Source: CAVALG01 sp963630555
GTDB lineage: Bacteria > Bacillota > Clostridia > Oscillospirales > Acutalibacteraceae
Reading direction: 5' to 3'
Assembly (NCBI GenBank): GCA_963630555.1
Contig: CAVGND010000012.1
Location: forward strand, 1 to 47,018
Length of the DNA: 47,018 nt
The position numbers and the translations under genes are program-made. Within the stretch, counting starts at the first letter, position 1. Each line of letters begins with the position of its first letter. Below the pieces are notes generated by a model. It was given only the letters and a program-made list of their open reading frames with translations, searched no databases and was not told where the DNA came from. Below are positions 39,737-47,018 of the stretch, in pieces.

Positions 39737-41509
39737 GTGGCGTTTCCTTATGAATTTTTGGAAGAATTGAAATTTAAAAACGATATTGAATCGGTCATAT
39801 CCGGATATGTAAGCCTGAAAAGGCGCGGCAGCACCTTGGTAGGGCTGTGCCCTTTCCACAATGAAAAAACGCCGTCGTTTACCGTTTATGCGGATAAAGC
39901 GCACTACCATTGTTACGGATGCGGCGCGGGCGGCGATGTAATTACTTTCATAAGGCAGATTGAAAATCTTGATTATGTTGAGGCTGTTCGTTTTCTTGCC
40001 GAACGTGCAGGAATATCGGTTCCGATCGACGGCGTGGATGACAGGCGGGCAAAATTAAGGAAAAATGTGCTTGAAATAAATAAAATGTCGGCAAGGTTTT
40101 TTTACGAAAGGCTGATTTCGCCGGGCGGCGAAGCAGCAAAAAATTATTATCTTTCAAGAAAACTTGAGCCTAAGACCATTAAACATTTCGGATTGGGATA
40201 CGCACCTGCAGAATGGGACGGACTTTTAAAACATTTAAGAGCGGCCGGATTTAACGATGACGATATTATCGCCGCGAATGTTGCTTCAAAAGGGAAAAAC
40301 GGCGGACTTTATGACCGGTTCAGAAACCGTGCGATGTTCCCGATAATAGATTTAAGGGGCAATGTTATCGGATTTTCGGGCAGGGCACTGCCGGGGGACG
40401 ATAAAAGTGCCAAATACATTAATACTACCGATACTCCGGTTTATAAAAAAAGCAATGTTCTTTACGGTATGAATTTTGCGAAAAATTACTGTTCGGAACA
40501 GATAATTTTGGTTGAAGGAAATGTTGACGTTATATCGTTGCATCAAGCCGGATTTCAAAATACGGTTGCCGCTTGCGGCACGGCATTTACGGAAGAACAG
40601 GCAAGACTCATTTCGAGATATTCGTCTGAAATAGTCGTTACTCTGGATGCCGACAGTGCAGGACGAAAAGCCACCGCAAAAGCACTTACACTGCTTGACA
40701 ATCTGAATATCAGCGCAAGGGTGGTACGCTTGCCGGAATGTAAAGACCCCGACGAATATATAAAGAAAAACGGGTCGGTTGAATTTCGCAAATTGTTGGA
40801 GGCGGCTCCCACTTCGGTCGAGTATAAACTTTATATGGCGGCGGACGGTGTTGACCTTAACGCGGATGACGGAAAAATCAATTATCTTAAGAAAGCGTCC
40901 GAAAGCCTTGCGGCAATTGATGATCCGATAACGGTTGATATGTATATAGGGCGGCTTACAAAATACGGTGTTTCACGGCAGGCGCTCGAAACGCAAATAA
41001 AAAAACTGCGTGCGGAAAAAAGGCGAAGAAAAACAAGCGGCGAATTGCGCGAAATACTGAAACCGAAAATTTCGCGAACCGACGTTAATTTTGAAAAGCA
41101 GTTAAAGCCGCGTGTGATTAACGCCGAAGAAACCTTTCTTGCCGTACTTGCCACATATCCCGACCTTTATAACGAGGCGCGCGACGCACTTTCACCCGAT
41201 GATATGACGACGGAATTTAACCGTAAATTTTACCGAAAACTGTGTGAAATTTATGACGGTGATTATACCTTTGATATCTCGCTGTTGGACGAGAATTTTA
41301 CAACCGCTGAGATCGGGTATGCCTCGGCCATGGTAATGACAAAGGGTAAAACCGAACAACCGGAACGGGTGCTTCGCGACAGTGCGGATGTTATAAAATC
41401 CGAAAAGGAAAAGGCGTCACTTTCAAAAGTTACCGAGTTGAATGACGAGGAATGGGCTGAAAATATGCGTAAAATTATAGATAAACGGCGCAACGGCGCA
41501 AAAAAATAA
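39737..41509 (+). CDS. dnaG: DNA primase
   Basis: A 590-residue RNA-primer-making replication enzyme. The N-terminal CHC2 zinc finger has Cys38, His41, Cys58 and Cys61 (GLCPFHNEK and CYGCGAGG). Next is the primase core (GLGYAPAEWDGL, RNRAMFPIIDLRGNVIGFSGR), then the TOPRIM metal site (EGNVDVISLHQAGFQNTVAACGTAF and TLDADSAGRKA), then a C-terminal helicase-binding region. The start is GTG at 39737 with the strong GGAGGTGA upstream. Follows dgt after 26 bp. Full family length. Confidence 0.98.
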   Translation: MAFPYEFLEELKFKNDIESVISGYVSLKRRGSTLVGLCPFHNEKTPSFTVYADKAHYHCYGCGAGGDVITFIRQIENLDYVEAVRFLAERAGISVPIDGVDDRRAKLRKNVLEINKMSARFFYERLISPGGEAAKNYYLSRKLEPKTIKHFGLGYAPAEWDGLLKHLRAAGFNDDDIIAANVASKGKNGGLYDRFRNRAMFPIIDLRGNVIGFSGRALPGDDKSAKYINTTDTPVYKKSNVLYGMNFAKNYCSEQIILVEGNVDVISLHQAGFQNTVAACGTAFTEEQARLISRYSSEIVVTLDADSAGRKATAKALTLLDNLNISARVVRLPECKDPDEYIKKNGSVEFRKLLEAAPTSVEYKLYMAADGVDLNADDGKINYLKKASESLAAIDDPITVDMYIGRLTKYGVSRQALETQIKKLRAEKRRRKTSGELREILKPKISRTDVNFEKQLKPRVINAEETFLAVLATYPDLYNEARDALSPDDMTTEFNRKFYRKLCEIYDGDYTFDISLLDENFTTAEIGYASAMVMTKGKTEQPERVLRDSADVIKSEKEKASLSKVTELNDEEWAENMRKIIDKRRNGAKK

Positions 41510-41575
41510 TAAAAAACGGTATGTATGGTTAACAACACGGGAAAATTAAAATATTGTATGGGAGTTAAGAAGTTT

Positions 41576-42649
41576 ATGGAAGATATCAAAAAGAACAATG
41601 TTGATTTTGACAAAACGGAACATCAGGAAAACGAGGTTGATGATTATGTTGTTAATGAGGTGGCTTCGGATAACATTGACAATATAGACGACCCCGAGGA
41701 TCTTGAAACTCTGGAAACCGAACCGTCGGTTTTAGATCTGGATATGATAGAACCTACAGAAGATGATCTGAAACTGGAAGAATTTGAAATGGACAAGATT
41801 GATGATGTGTCTGCTATTGATAACATCTCTCTTGACGATCCGGTCAAAGTGTATCTTAAGGATATCGGGCGTGTTCCGCTTTTGTCAAGCGATGAGGAAA
41901 TTCAACTTGCGATAAAGATCGGTGAGGGTGACGCAAAAGCGAAAAAAAGGCTTACCGAGGCTAACTTGCGACTTGTTGTAAGTATCGCAAAAAGATACGT
42001 CGGCAGGGGGATGCATTTTCTTGATCTTATTCAGGAAGGCAACGTCGGTTTGATTAAAGCGGTTGAAAAATTTGATTACACTAAAGGCTTTAAGTTTTCA
42101 ACCTATGCTACCTGGTGGATACGGCAGGCGATAACGCGAGCCATTGCTGACCAGGCAAGGACGATTAGGATTCCGGTGCATATGGTTGAAACCATTAACC
42201 GACTTAAAAAGACACAAAGTCAGCTGCTGCACGAAAACGGAAAAGAACCGACGGAGGAACAAATTGCTGAAAAAATGAATCTTTCGGTTGAACGTGTGCG
42301 GGAGATAATGCGCGTGGCGCAGGAACCCGTATCAATGGAAACGCCGATAGGCCCCGAGGAGGATTCGAGGCTGATGGATTTTATACGCGACGAGGATGCT
42401 TTGGCACCCGATGCGGCGGCGCTTAAAACCATAACCAACGAGGATATAGATAATGTTTTAAAAACGCTTAACCCTCGTGAAGAAGCGGTTATAAGGCTGC
42501 GTTTCGGTTTGCTTGACGGAAGATGCCATACTCTTGAAGAAGTCGGTAACCATTTTGATGTTACGCGCGAAAGAATAAGGCAGATAGAAGCCAAAGCACT
42601 CAGAAAATTGCGTCACCCGATAAGAAGTAATAAATTTAAGGACAGATAA
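41576..42649 (+). CDS. rpoD: RNA polymerase primary sigma factor (sigma-A/sigma-70)
   Basis: A 357-residue housekeeping sigma factor. An acidic N-terminus of ~75 residues stands in for region 1.1; then DPVKVYLKDIGRVPLLS (1.2), NLRLVVSIAKRYVGRGM, FLDLIQEGNVGLIKAVEKFDYTKGFKFSTYATWWIRQAI (2.x) and the region 4 end VTRERIRQIEAKALRKLRHP. I chose the ATG at 41576, with GGAG 11 bp upstream; two earlier in-frame ATGs (41525, 41558) lack sites. It follows dnaG directly, the classical macromolecular-synthesis arrangement. Confidence 0.97.
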   Translation: MEDIKKNNVDFDKTEHQENEVDDYVVNEVASDNIDNIDDPEDLETLETEPSVLDLDMIEPTEDDLKLEEFEMDKIDDVSAIDNISLDDPVKVYLKDIGRVPLLSSDEEIQLAIKIGEGDAKAKKRLTEANLRLVVSIAKRYVGRGMHFLDLIQEGNVGLIKAVEKFDYTKGFKFSTYATWWIRQAITRAIADQARTIRIPVHMVETINRLKKTQSQLLHENGKEPTEEQIAEKMNLSVERVREIMRVAQEPVSMETPIGPEEDSRLMDFIRDEDALAPDAAALKTITNEDIDNVLKTLNPREEAVIRLRFGLLDGRCHTLEEVGNHFDVTRERIRQIEAKALRKLRHPIRSNKFKDR

Positions 42650-42651
42650 CA

Positions 42652-43059
42652 ATGCTGTTTAATCAAGAAACCGATTATGCAATAAGGATAGTTGCTTTCC
42701 TTGCCGAACAGAAATCCAAATGTGACGCAAAAACAATCGCACTTAAAACCGGCGTGACTGAGAGGTTTACTCTTAAAATTCTTCACCGACTTGTTAAAAG
42801 CGGAATAGCAAAATCATATAAAGGTTCAAAAGGTGGGTACACCCTGGCAAAGCCGCCGGAGAGCATCACGCTTTTGGAGGTTATAGAAGATATTTGCGGC
42901 GAACTGGAGTTCAGCCGCTGTCAGGGCGACGGTAACTGCTGCACCCATCCGCAGGGTATGTGCAGATTTTATTCGGTGTTTGACGGGGCAAGCCGAAATA
43001 TAAGGGAACAGTTCGCCTCTGTCAATTTCGCCGTGGATAATAATAAAATCACTAATTGA
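42652..43059 (+). CDS. Rrf2-family transcriptional regulator (iron-sulfur type)
   Basis: A 135-residue winged-helix regulator: FNQETDYAIRIVAFLAEQK, TERFTLKILHRLVKSGI, KGGYTLAKPPESITLLEVIEDICG. Four Cys (CQGDGNCCTHPQGMC, residues ~100-114) sit where IscR/NsrR-type members bind a [2Fe-2S] or [4Fe-4S] cluster, so it probably senses iron-sulfur, redox or NO status. Its ATG is 2 bp after the rpoD stop, with AAGGA inside the end of rpoD, so it is translationally coupled. Its targets are unknown; the cysteine-containing TSCPD protein follows. Confidence 0.9.
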   Translation: MLFNQETDYAIRIVAFLAEQKSKCDAKTIALKTGVTERFTLKILHRLVKSGIAKSYKGSKGGYTLAKPPESITLLEVIEDICGELEFSRCQGDGNCCTHPQGMCRFYSVFDGASRNIREQFASVNFAVDNNKITN

Positions 43060-43075
43060 AAGCAGGTGTATAATT

Positions 43076-43330
43076 ATGATAACAAAATATAAAACGCACG
43101 GAGTTTGTGCAAAAAACATTACAATTGAGGTTGACGATGATGACCGACTTGTAAACGCAGAGTTTGAGGGAGGGTGCAACGGCAATCTTAAAGGCATTAC
43201 CGCTTTGTGCAAAGGTATGAAGACAGACGACATTATAGATAAACTGTCAGGGCTTAAATGCGGTTATAAGAGCACATCTTGCCCCGACCAGTTGGCAGCC
43301 GCTTTGAAAGAATACAAGGCTTCAAAATAA
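43076..43330 (+). CDS. TSCPD-domain protein (TIGR03905 type)
   Basis: 84 residues forming one TSCPD domain: a Cys near position 11, GGCNGNLKGITALCKGMK, then LKCGYKSTSCPDQLAAALKEY with the signature TSCPD. Such small proteins resemble the C-terminal domain of class II ribonucleotide reductases and are suspected redox or metal-binding proteins. ATG at 43076 after GCAGGTG, 16 bp behind the Rrf2 gene, so it may be regulated by it. Confidence 0.92.
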   Translation: MITKYKTHGVCAKNITIEVDDDDRLVNAEFEGGCNGNLKGITALCKGMKTDDIIDKLSGLKCGYKSTSCPDQLAAALKEYKASK

Positions 43331-43342
43331 GGAGCAATTACT

Positions 43343-43879
43343 ATGCCGGACGAATATATCAAGATAGCGGGGGATCACCCGTCTAAAGAAATTGAATCTG
43401 AAAAAAGCGGGAGCAGACCTCAATTTGCGGACGCCGATACTGTTGCAAAGAGCCGTGAACTCGGTGTGATCGTGGCGGATAAACTTTTGGTTTCATCGGA
43501 TAAATTTGCGCCCGCCGAGGTAGGGCAAAGCGCGGAAATGGCTTTGCAGAAGGAACTTTTGCTGAGTTTTACGGCACTTGGCGCTTTTGAGAATGAAATA
43601 TCATCATCGGATGCTTCGGATATAGCGCACAATTCGTTTTTAAAGGAAATAAACGATAAACGCCCCGACCTTTATGAAACGCTTAAATCTTCCGGCGCTC
43701 TGTCATTTTACTATTTGGCGTTCCGCCGCGGCATAGAGGTTGACAGAAGAATGGGCCAGACCTTTGCAATGCTTTGCGGACACGACGGCGACCCTGTGTA
43801 CCAGGAACTCGGCGAGGCGCTGTATTGCTGGTTTTATTCCAAAATATCCGATAAAATAGCGGCGTGCGGTCTGTCCTGA
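43343..43879 (+). CDS. Hypothetical protein of unknown family
   Basis: A 178-residue soluble, mainly alpha-helical protein (MPDEYIKIAGDHPSKEIES to ISDKIAACGLS). I do not recognise a family. ATG at 43343 follows AAGGAG, 12 bp after the TSCPD gene, so it is the likely last gene of the dgt-dnaG-rpoD-Rrf2-TSCPD set. The first 45 residues are polar and Ser-rich; the centre (LLLSFTALGAFENEISSSD) and C-terminus (YYLAFRRGIEVDRRMGQTFAMLCGHDGDPVYQELGEALYCWFYSKI) could form a compact helical bundle. No motif for catalysis stands out. Confidence 0.75.
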   Translation: MPDEYIKIAGDHPSKEIESEKSGSRPQFADADTVAKSRELGVIVADKLLVSSDKFAPAEVGQSAEMALQKELLLSFTALGAFENEISSSDASDIAHNSFLKEINDKRPDLYETLKSSGALSFYYLAFRRGIEVDRRMGQTFAMLCGHDGDPVYQELGEALYCWFYSKISDKIAACGLS

Positions 43880-43941
43880 CCTTTGCGGCGTGCGGTATGG
43901 AAATTTACACAAATTTTATGCTGTAAACCGCTTTTTGGCGG

Positions 43942-43970
43942 TTGACTAATCGTTCCCGAAAGTGTATCAT
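43942..43970 (+). promoter_or_regulatory. Promoter of the mgtE leader
   Basis: TTGACT (43942-43947), 17 bp, TATCAT (43965-43970). The leader to the mgtE ATG would be about 230 nt, long enough for regulation. I could not recognise an M-box (ykoK) Mg riboswitch in it. Confidence 0.75.
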
Positions 43971-44015
43971 ATTATAGGTGTTTTACACCGTGAATTTTAT
44001 AAAAGGAAGTGAGTT

Positions 44016-44123
44016 GTGTTGGATAGCGGCGATAATTTATGCCCCAATCCCAAACGAATAACCGCCGTTTGCGGCACCGATATAATAACAGGCACAACTT
44101 GCAGCCTTCACAGCCGAAAATAA
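44016..44123 (+). CDS. Possible small ORF in the mgtE leader
   Basis: A 35-codon frame with GTG start at 44016, preceded by AAGGAAG at 8 bp, ending TAA 44121-44123. The product (starting MLDSGDNLCPNPKRITAVCG) has three Cys and no membrane segment. It lies wholly inside the mgtE 5' leader, where hairpins (AGCCGA/TCGGCT at about 44112-44132) follow. It may be a regulatory leader peptide, a genuine small protein or chance; the good ribosome-binding site is the main support. Confidence 0.4.
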   Translation: MLDSGDNLCPNPKRITAVCGTDIITGTTCSLHSRK

Positions 44124-44206
44124 TCGTCGGCTTGTGTTCTTGTGTTGATTTTGCGTCTTTCATTATATTTCTGCTCTTTTGCGAACGGCGATAAGGAGGA
44201 AATGTA

Positions 44207-45574
44207 ATGGAAGACTTTATTTTTGCCAATCTTCGTGAACTGCTGGATCAGAACCGCCTGCGTGATTTGCGTGAGCGTCTTTCGGAAATGAATGTTGTTG
44301 ATATTGCGGAATTTATTGAAGAACTGCCCGAAGAAAAACTGATACTTACATTCCGCATACTGCCAAAGGATATAGCAAGCGATGTCTTTGCTTACCTGGG
44401 CGCGGATAATCAGGCGAAGATCGTTGAAGGTATGAACGATAAGGAACTCGGCGCGCTGGTTGACGAGTTGTATGTTGATGACGCGGTTGACTTTATCGAG
44501 GAAGTCCCGGCAAATGTTGTGCGGCGTGTACTTGCCAACGCAAGTAAAGAAACGCGCGATACCATAAACCGATTTTTAAAATACCCCGAAAATTCCGCCG
44601 GCAGCCTTATGACTATTGAAATGGTGGAACTGCACGACCGTCTTACGGTCGGTGAGGCTATTAAGTCCATTCGTGCCACCGGTCTTGATAAGGAAACGAT
44701 CTATACCTGTTATGTTATTGACGATAAACGCCATTTGATAGGCGTTTTGCCGCTGCGGCGCCTGCTGCTTGCCGACGAAACCACCGCCATAAGCGATATA
44801 ATGAGTGATGACGAGCAGATTGTAAGCGTACATACGCTTGAAGACCAGGAAGTCGTTGCCGAACTTGTGCGTAAGTACGATCTTTTGAGCATACCCGTTG
44901 TTGACGGGGAAGGAAGGCTTGTCGGCATTATTACGATTGACGATATCGTCGATATAATCGAGGAAGAAGCGACAGAAGACTTCCAAAAGATGGCACTTAT
45001 GACCCCTAATGACGACGAATACCTTAAAACCGGAGTCTTTCGTCAGACGCGCAGCCGTATAGTATGGCTGCTGGTGCTTATGGTATCCGCCACCTTTACC
45101 GGTAAAATCATTACTAATTTTGAGGATATTCTGGGTCAGATAGCCGGTCTTACCGCCTGCATACCTATGCTTATGGATACGGGCGGAAACGCCGGAAGTC
45201 AGACTTCAACCCTTATAATCCGTGGTTTGGCATTGGGCGAAATAAAGGTTAAAGATTTTTTTAAGGTGCTGTTTAAAGAACTGCGTGTTTCTCTGCTTTG
45301 CGGTTTGATACTTGCGGTTGCCAATTTTATCCGTATGTATTTGTTGGCGGATTTCATAGGTGTTCATAATGATCTTAGGGTGTTCTTTGTGGTGTGTGCT
45401 TCAATGTTGCTTGCCGTTGTGGTTGCGAAATGCATAGGCTGCATATTGCCTATTGCCGCAAAACTTGTAAAGTTAGATCCTGCACTTATGGCGGGGCCGA
45501 TGATTACCACAATTGTTGACGCGGTAACGCTGCTTATATACCTTTCCCTTGCTAAACTTATGCTGGGATTGTAA
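44207..45574 (+). CDS. mgtE: Magnesium transporter MgtE
   Basis: A 455-residue Mg2+ channel. The N-terminal superhelical domain (LRERLSEMNVVDIAEFIEELPEEKLILTFR) is followed by two CBS domains (MTIEMVELHDRLTVGEAIKSIRATG; IMSDDEQIVSVHTLEDQEVVAELVRKYDLLSIPVVD) that sense Mg2+, a plug helix and five membrane helices with TGGNAGSQTSTLIIRGLALGEI, which lines the pore. ATG at 44207 after AAGGAGG. It has a long leader with its own promoter. Confidence 0.97.
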   Translation: MEDFIFANLRELLDQNRLRDLRERLSEMNVVDIAEFIEELPEEKLILTFRILPKDIASDVFAYLGADNQAKIVEGMNDKELGALVDELYVDDAVDFIEEVPANVVRRVLANASKETRDTINRFLKYPENSAGSLMTIEMVELHDRLTVGEAIKSIRATGLDKETIYTCYVIDDKRHLIGVLPLRRLLLADETTAISDIMSDDEQIVSVHTLEDQEVVAELVRKYDLLSIPVVDGEGRLVGIITIDDIVDIIEEEATEDFQKMALMTPNDDEYLKTGVFRQTRSRIVWLLVLMVSATFTGKIITNFEDILGQIAGLTACIPMLMDTGGNAGSQTSTLIIRGLALGEIKVKDFFKVLFKELRVSLLCGLILAVANFIRMYLLADFIGVHNDLRVFFVVCASMLLAVVVAKCIGCILPIAAKLVKLDPALMAGPMITTIVDAVTLLIYLSLAKLMLGL

Positions 45575-45589
45575 AAAGGAGTGTTTTTT

Positions 45590-46762
45590 GTGAGTGTTGT
45601 TGAGCGCTTTTTGAAGTATGTTACATTCGAAACGACTTCGGACGAAAATTCCGAAAGTTGCCCGTCAACCGCAGTGCAGACCAAGTTTGCCGAATATCTG
45701 GTTAAAGAACTTAAAGGTGTCGGGCTTGATGACGCACAGTGTGACGGTAACGGATATGTTTATGCGCATATACCTGCGTCGGCAGGATATGAAAACGAAC
45801 TGCCCATAGGGTTTATAGCGCATATGGATACTTCGCCCGCCGTAAGCGGATTGGGCGTTAAGCCGCAAATCATAAATTTTGACGGGGAAAACGCACCGCT
45901 TGTTGACAGTAAATATATAGGCTGCGATTTAATAGTGACCGATCATAAGACCCTTTTGGGTGCTGACGATAAAGCGGGAGTTGCGGAAATTGTCGCCGCC
46001 TGCGAAAAGATTGTTAACGGCGCAGGCGCACCGCACGGTAAAATTTGCGTGTGCTTTACGCCCGACGAAGAAATAGGCAGGGGCGCGGATAAACTTGATC
46101 TCCGACTTCTGGGTGCCGAATATGCCTATACGGTGGACGGCGGCGAACTCGGCGGGATTGAATGCGAAAATTTTAATGCTGCCGCGCTTAATTTAGTCGT
46201 GAATGGCGTGAACTCGCACCCCGGTGACGCTAAAGGTAAAATGCGCAACGCACTGCTTTATCTGAATGAGTTTGTGTCAATGCTGCCGCCCGAACAGACT
46301 CCCGCGAACACAGAGGGCAGGGAAGGGTTTTACCATATAACCGACCTTTGCGGAAATGAGAGCCGCGCAGAACTTAATCTGATAATAAGGGATTTTGACG
46401 CCGATATATTTAAAAATCGCAAGAAATTCATTGCCGATACGGTTGATTTTTTGAATAAGAAATACGGCGACGGTACATTTGTTGCCGACATCAGCGACAG
46501 TTATTTCAATATGTATGAGATTATAAGCCGTTACCCCGAAATTACGGAACGTGCAAAGCAGGCGATGCTTGCCGCGGGGGTGGAACCGAAAATCTGCGCC
46601 ATACGCGGCGGAACGGACGGCGCACGCCTTTCGTTTATGGGTCTGCCTTGCCCCAACCTTTCAACCGGTGGGCTTAATTTTCACAGTATATATGAAGCCG
46701 TACCGGTGGACGCTTTGCATAAAATGGTGGATGTGCTTGTAAATATTGTTAGCCCCAATTAG
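45590..46762 (+). CDS. pepT: Peptidase T (aminotripeptidase)
   Basis: A 390-residue M20 metallopeptidase that removes the N-terminal residue of tripeptides. It starts MSVVERFLKYVTFETTSDENSESCPST and has PIGFIAHMDTSPAVSG with the metal His, LLGADDKAGVAEI, FTPDEEIGRGAD with the catalytic Glu, TVDGGELGGIECENFNA, HPGDAKGKMRNAL, and IRGGTDGARLSFMGLPCPNLSTGG. I chose GTG at 45590, 8 bp after GGAG; the open frame starts 9 bp upstream. Follows mgtE after 15 bp, with its own terminator. Confidence 0.96.
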   Translation: MSVVERFLKYVTFETTSDENSESCPSTAVQTKFAEYLVKELKGVGLDDAQCDGNGYVYAHIPASAGYENELPIGFIAHMDTSPAVSGLGVKPQIINFDGENAPLVDSKYIGCDLIVTDHKTLLGADDKAGVAEIVAACEKIVNGAGAPHGKICVCFTPDEEIGRGADKLDLRLLGAEYAYTVDGGELGGIECENFNAAALNLVVNGVNSHPGDAKGKMRNALLYLNEFVSMLPPEQTPANTEGREGFYHITDLCGNESRAELNLIIRDFDADIFKNRKKFIADTVDFLNKKYGDGTFVADISDSYFNMYEIISRYPEITERAKQAMLAAGVEPKICAIRGGTDGARLSFMGLPCPNLSTGGLNFHSIYEAVPVDALHKMVDVLVNIVSPN

Positions 46763-46785
46763 AATATTCGGCGTTTAAATTTAAA

Positions 46786-46830
46786 AAAATAAACCGGCAG
46801 AAAAGTCAAACTTTTTTGCCGGTTTATTTT
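46786..46830 (+). terminator. pepT terminator
   Basis: AAATAAACCGGCA pairs with TGCCGGTTTATTT, with an inner AAAAGT/ACTTTT stem. A short T-run is included in the 3' arm. Confidence 0.85.
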
Positions 46831-46919
46831 GCGGAGATATAATAATTTCCTGACGGGGGATTGAGAGTAACGGTGGTTTTCGGGCTGACGGAAAGTACAA
46901 GCCCCTTGCTCTCACCTGA

Positions 46920-47018
46920 CCGCTGACGGTACGAACAAACCCTTGTCGCCCTCTGACGAGGGTGCGGGTGTCCGGTGGACACCTGAAGCGAAGCAGAAGC
47001 ACCGACCGAGGCGGTGTA
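46920..47018. repeat. Dispersed palindromic repeat at the window edge
   Basis: CGCTGACGGTACGAACAAAC (46921-46940) is the reverse complement of the flank at 20826-20845. The segment CCTCTGACGAGGGTGCGG with the hairpin GTGTCCGGTGGACAC is nearly identical to 20996-21060. The element runs off the window. Confidence 0.85.

Noticed and set aside
43972..44229. Minus-strand open frame of 85 codons with a GCEGCKLC segment
   Set aside because: Poor start site, covers the mgtE promoter, leader and start codon, and the Cys motif is a by-product of the plus-strand leader.

Overview
This window looks like a chromosomal segment of an anaerobic, endospore-forming Clostridia species, most likely Ruminococcaceae/Oscillospiraceae (inferred from gene content, not from any database match). 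Supporting genes are spoIIID, gpr and spoIIP, the dgt-dnaG-rpoD block, cellobiose phosphorylase, ferredoxin-dependent 2-oxoacid oxidoreductase, T-box regulation, and AT-rich -35/-10 promoters with strong Shine-Dalgarno sequences.

Layout. 1-3.3 kb: the 3' end of a tRNA-Asn, then an AT-rich accessory patch with a candidate PUA/EVE-like plus PD-(D/E)XK nuclease and decayed or chimeric gene pieces. 3.3-14 kb, mostly minus strand: spoIIID, an RHS remnant, pgeF with a metallo-beta-lactamase-fold lipoprotein, a GH94 phosphorylase, then (plus) a Na/Pi cotransporter and tspO, then (minus) a lone serine recombinase, rpsT, a lipoprotein and alr. 14-18 kb: tRNA-Gln, a DUF6514-type gene whose promoter is flanked by GlnR/TnrA-like boxes, and the gpr-spoIIP-small membrane protein sporulation operon. 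17.8-20.2 kb: an orphan T-box-like leader, a PhnP-like hydrolase and ilvE. 20.2-22.6 kb: 1 kb of palindromic repeats interleaved with 7-bp tandem arrays, then an XRE regulator divergent from a small membrane protein.

22.6-31.2 kb is the centrepiece. A strong promoter and a complete T-box leader precede two AMP-forming acid-CoA ligases, indolepyruvate:ferredoxin oxidoreductase IorAB, an Mpv17-like membrane protein, an ACT-domain protein, a PLP aminotransferase and an inorganic pyrophosphatase. Because T-boxes switch genes on when an amino acid is scarce, and because pyrophosphatase pulls AMP-forming ligases towards CoA-thioester synthesis, I read this as an aromatic amino acid salvage operon: arylacetate to arylacetyl-CoA, then reductive carboxylation to arylpyruvate, then transamination. 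The opposite, catabolic reading is not excluded.

31.3-47 kb: MFS transporter, MntP, an initiating sugar-phosphate transferase, a VanW protein, PHP phosphoesterase, tRNA-Pro, rpmE, a YigZ-family protein, a stand-alone FakA-C-terminal-like protein, dgt-dnaG-rpoD, an Rrf2 regulator, a TSCPD protein, an unknown gene, a possible 35-codon ORF in the mgtE leader, mgtE and pepT. The window ends inside another copy of the palindromic repeat.
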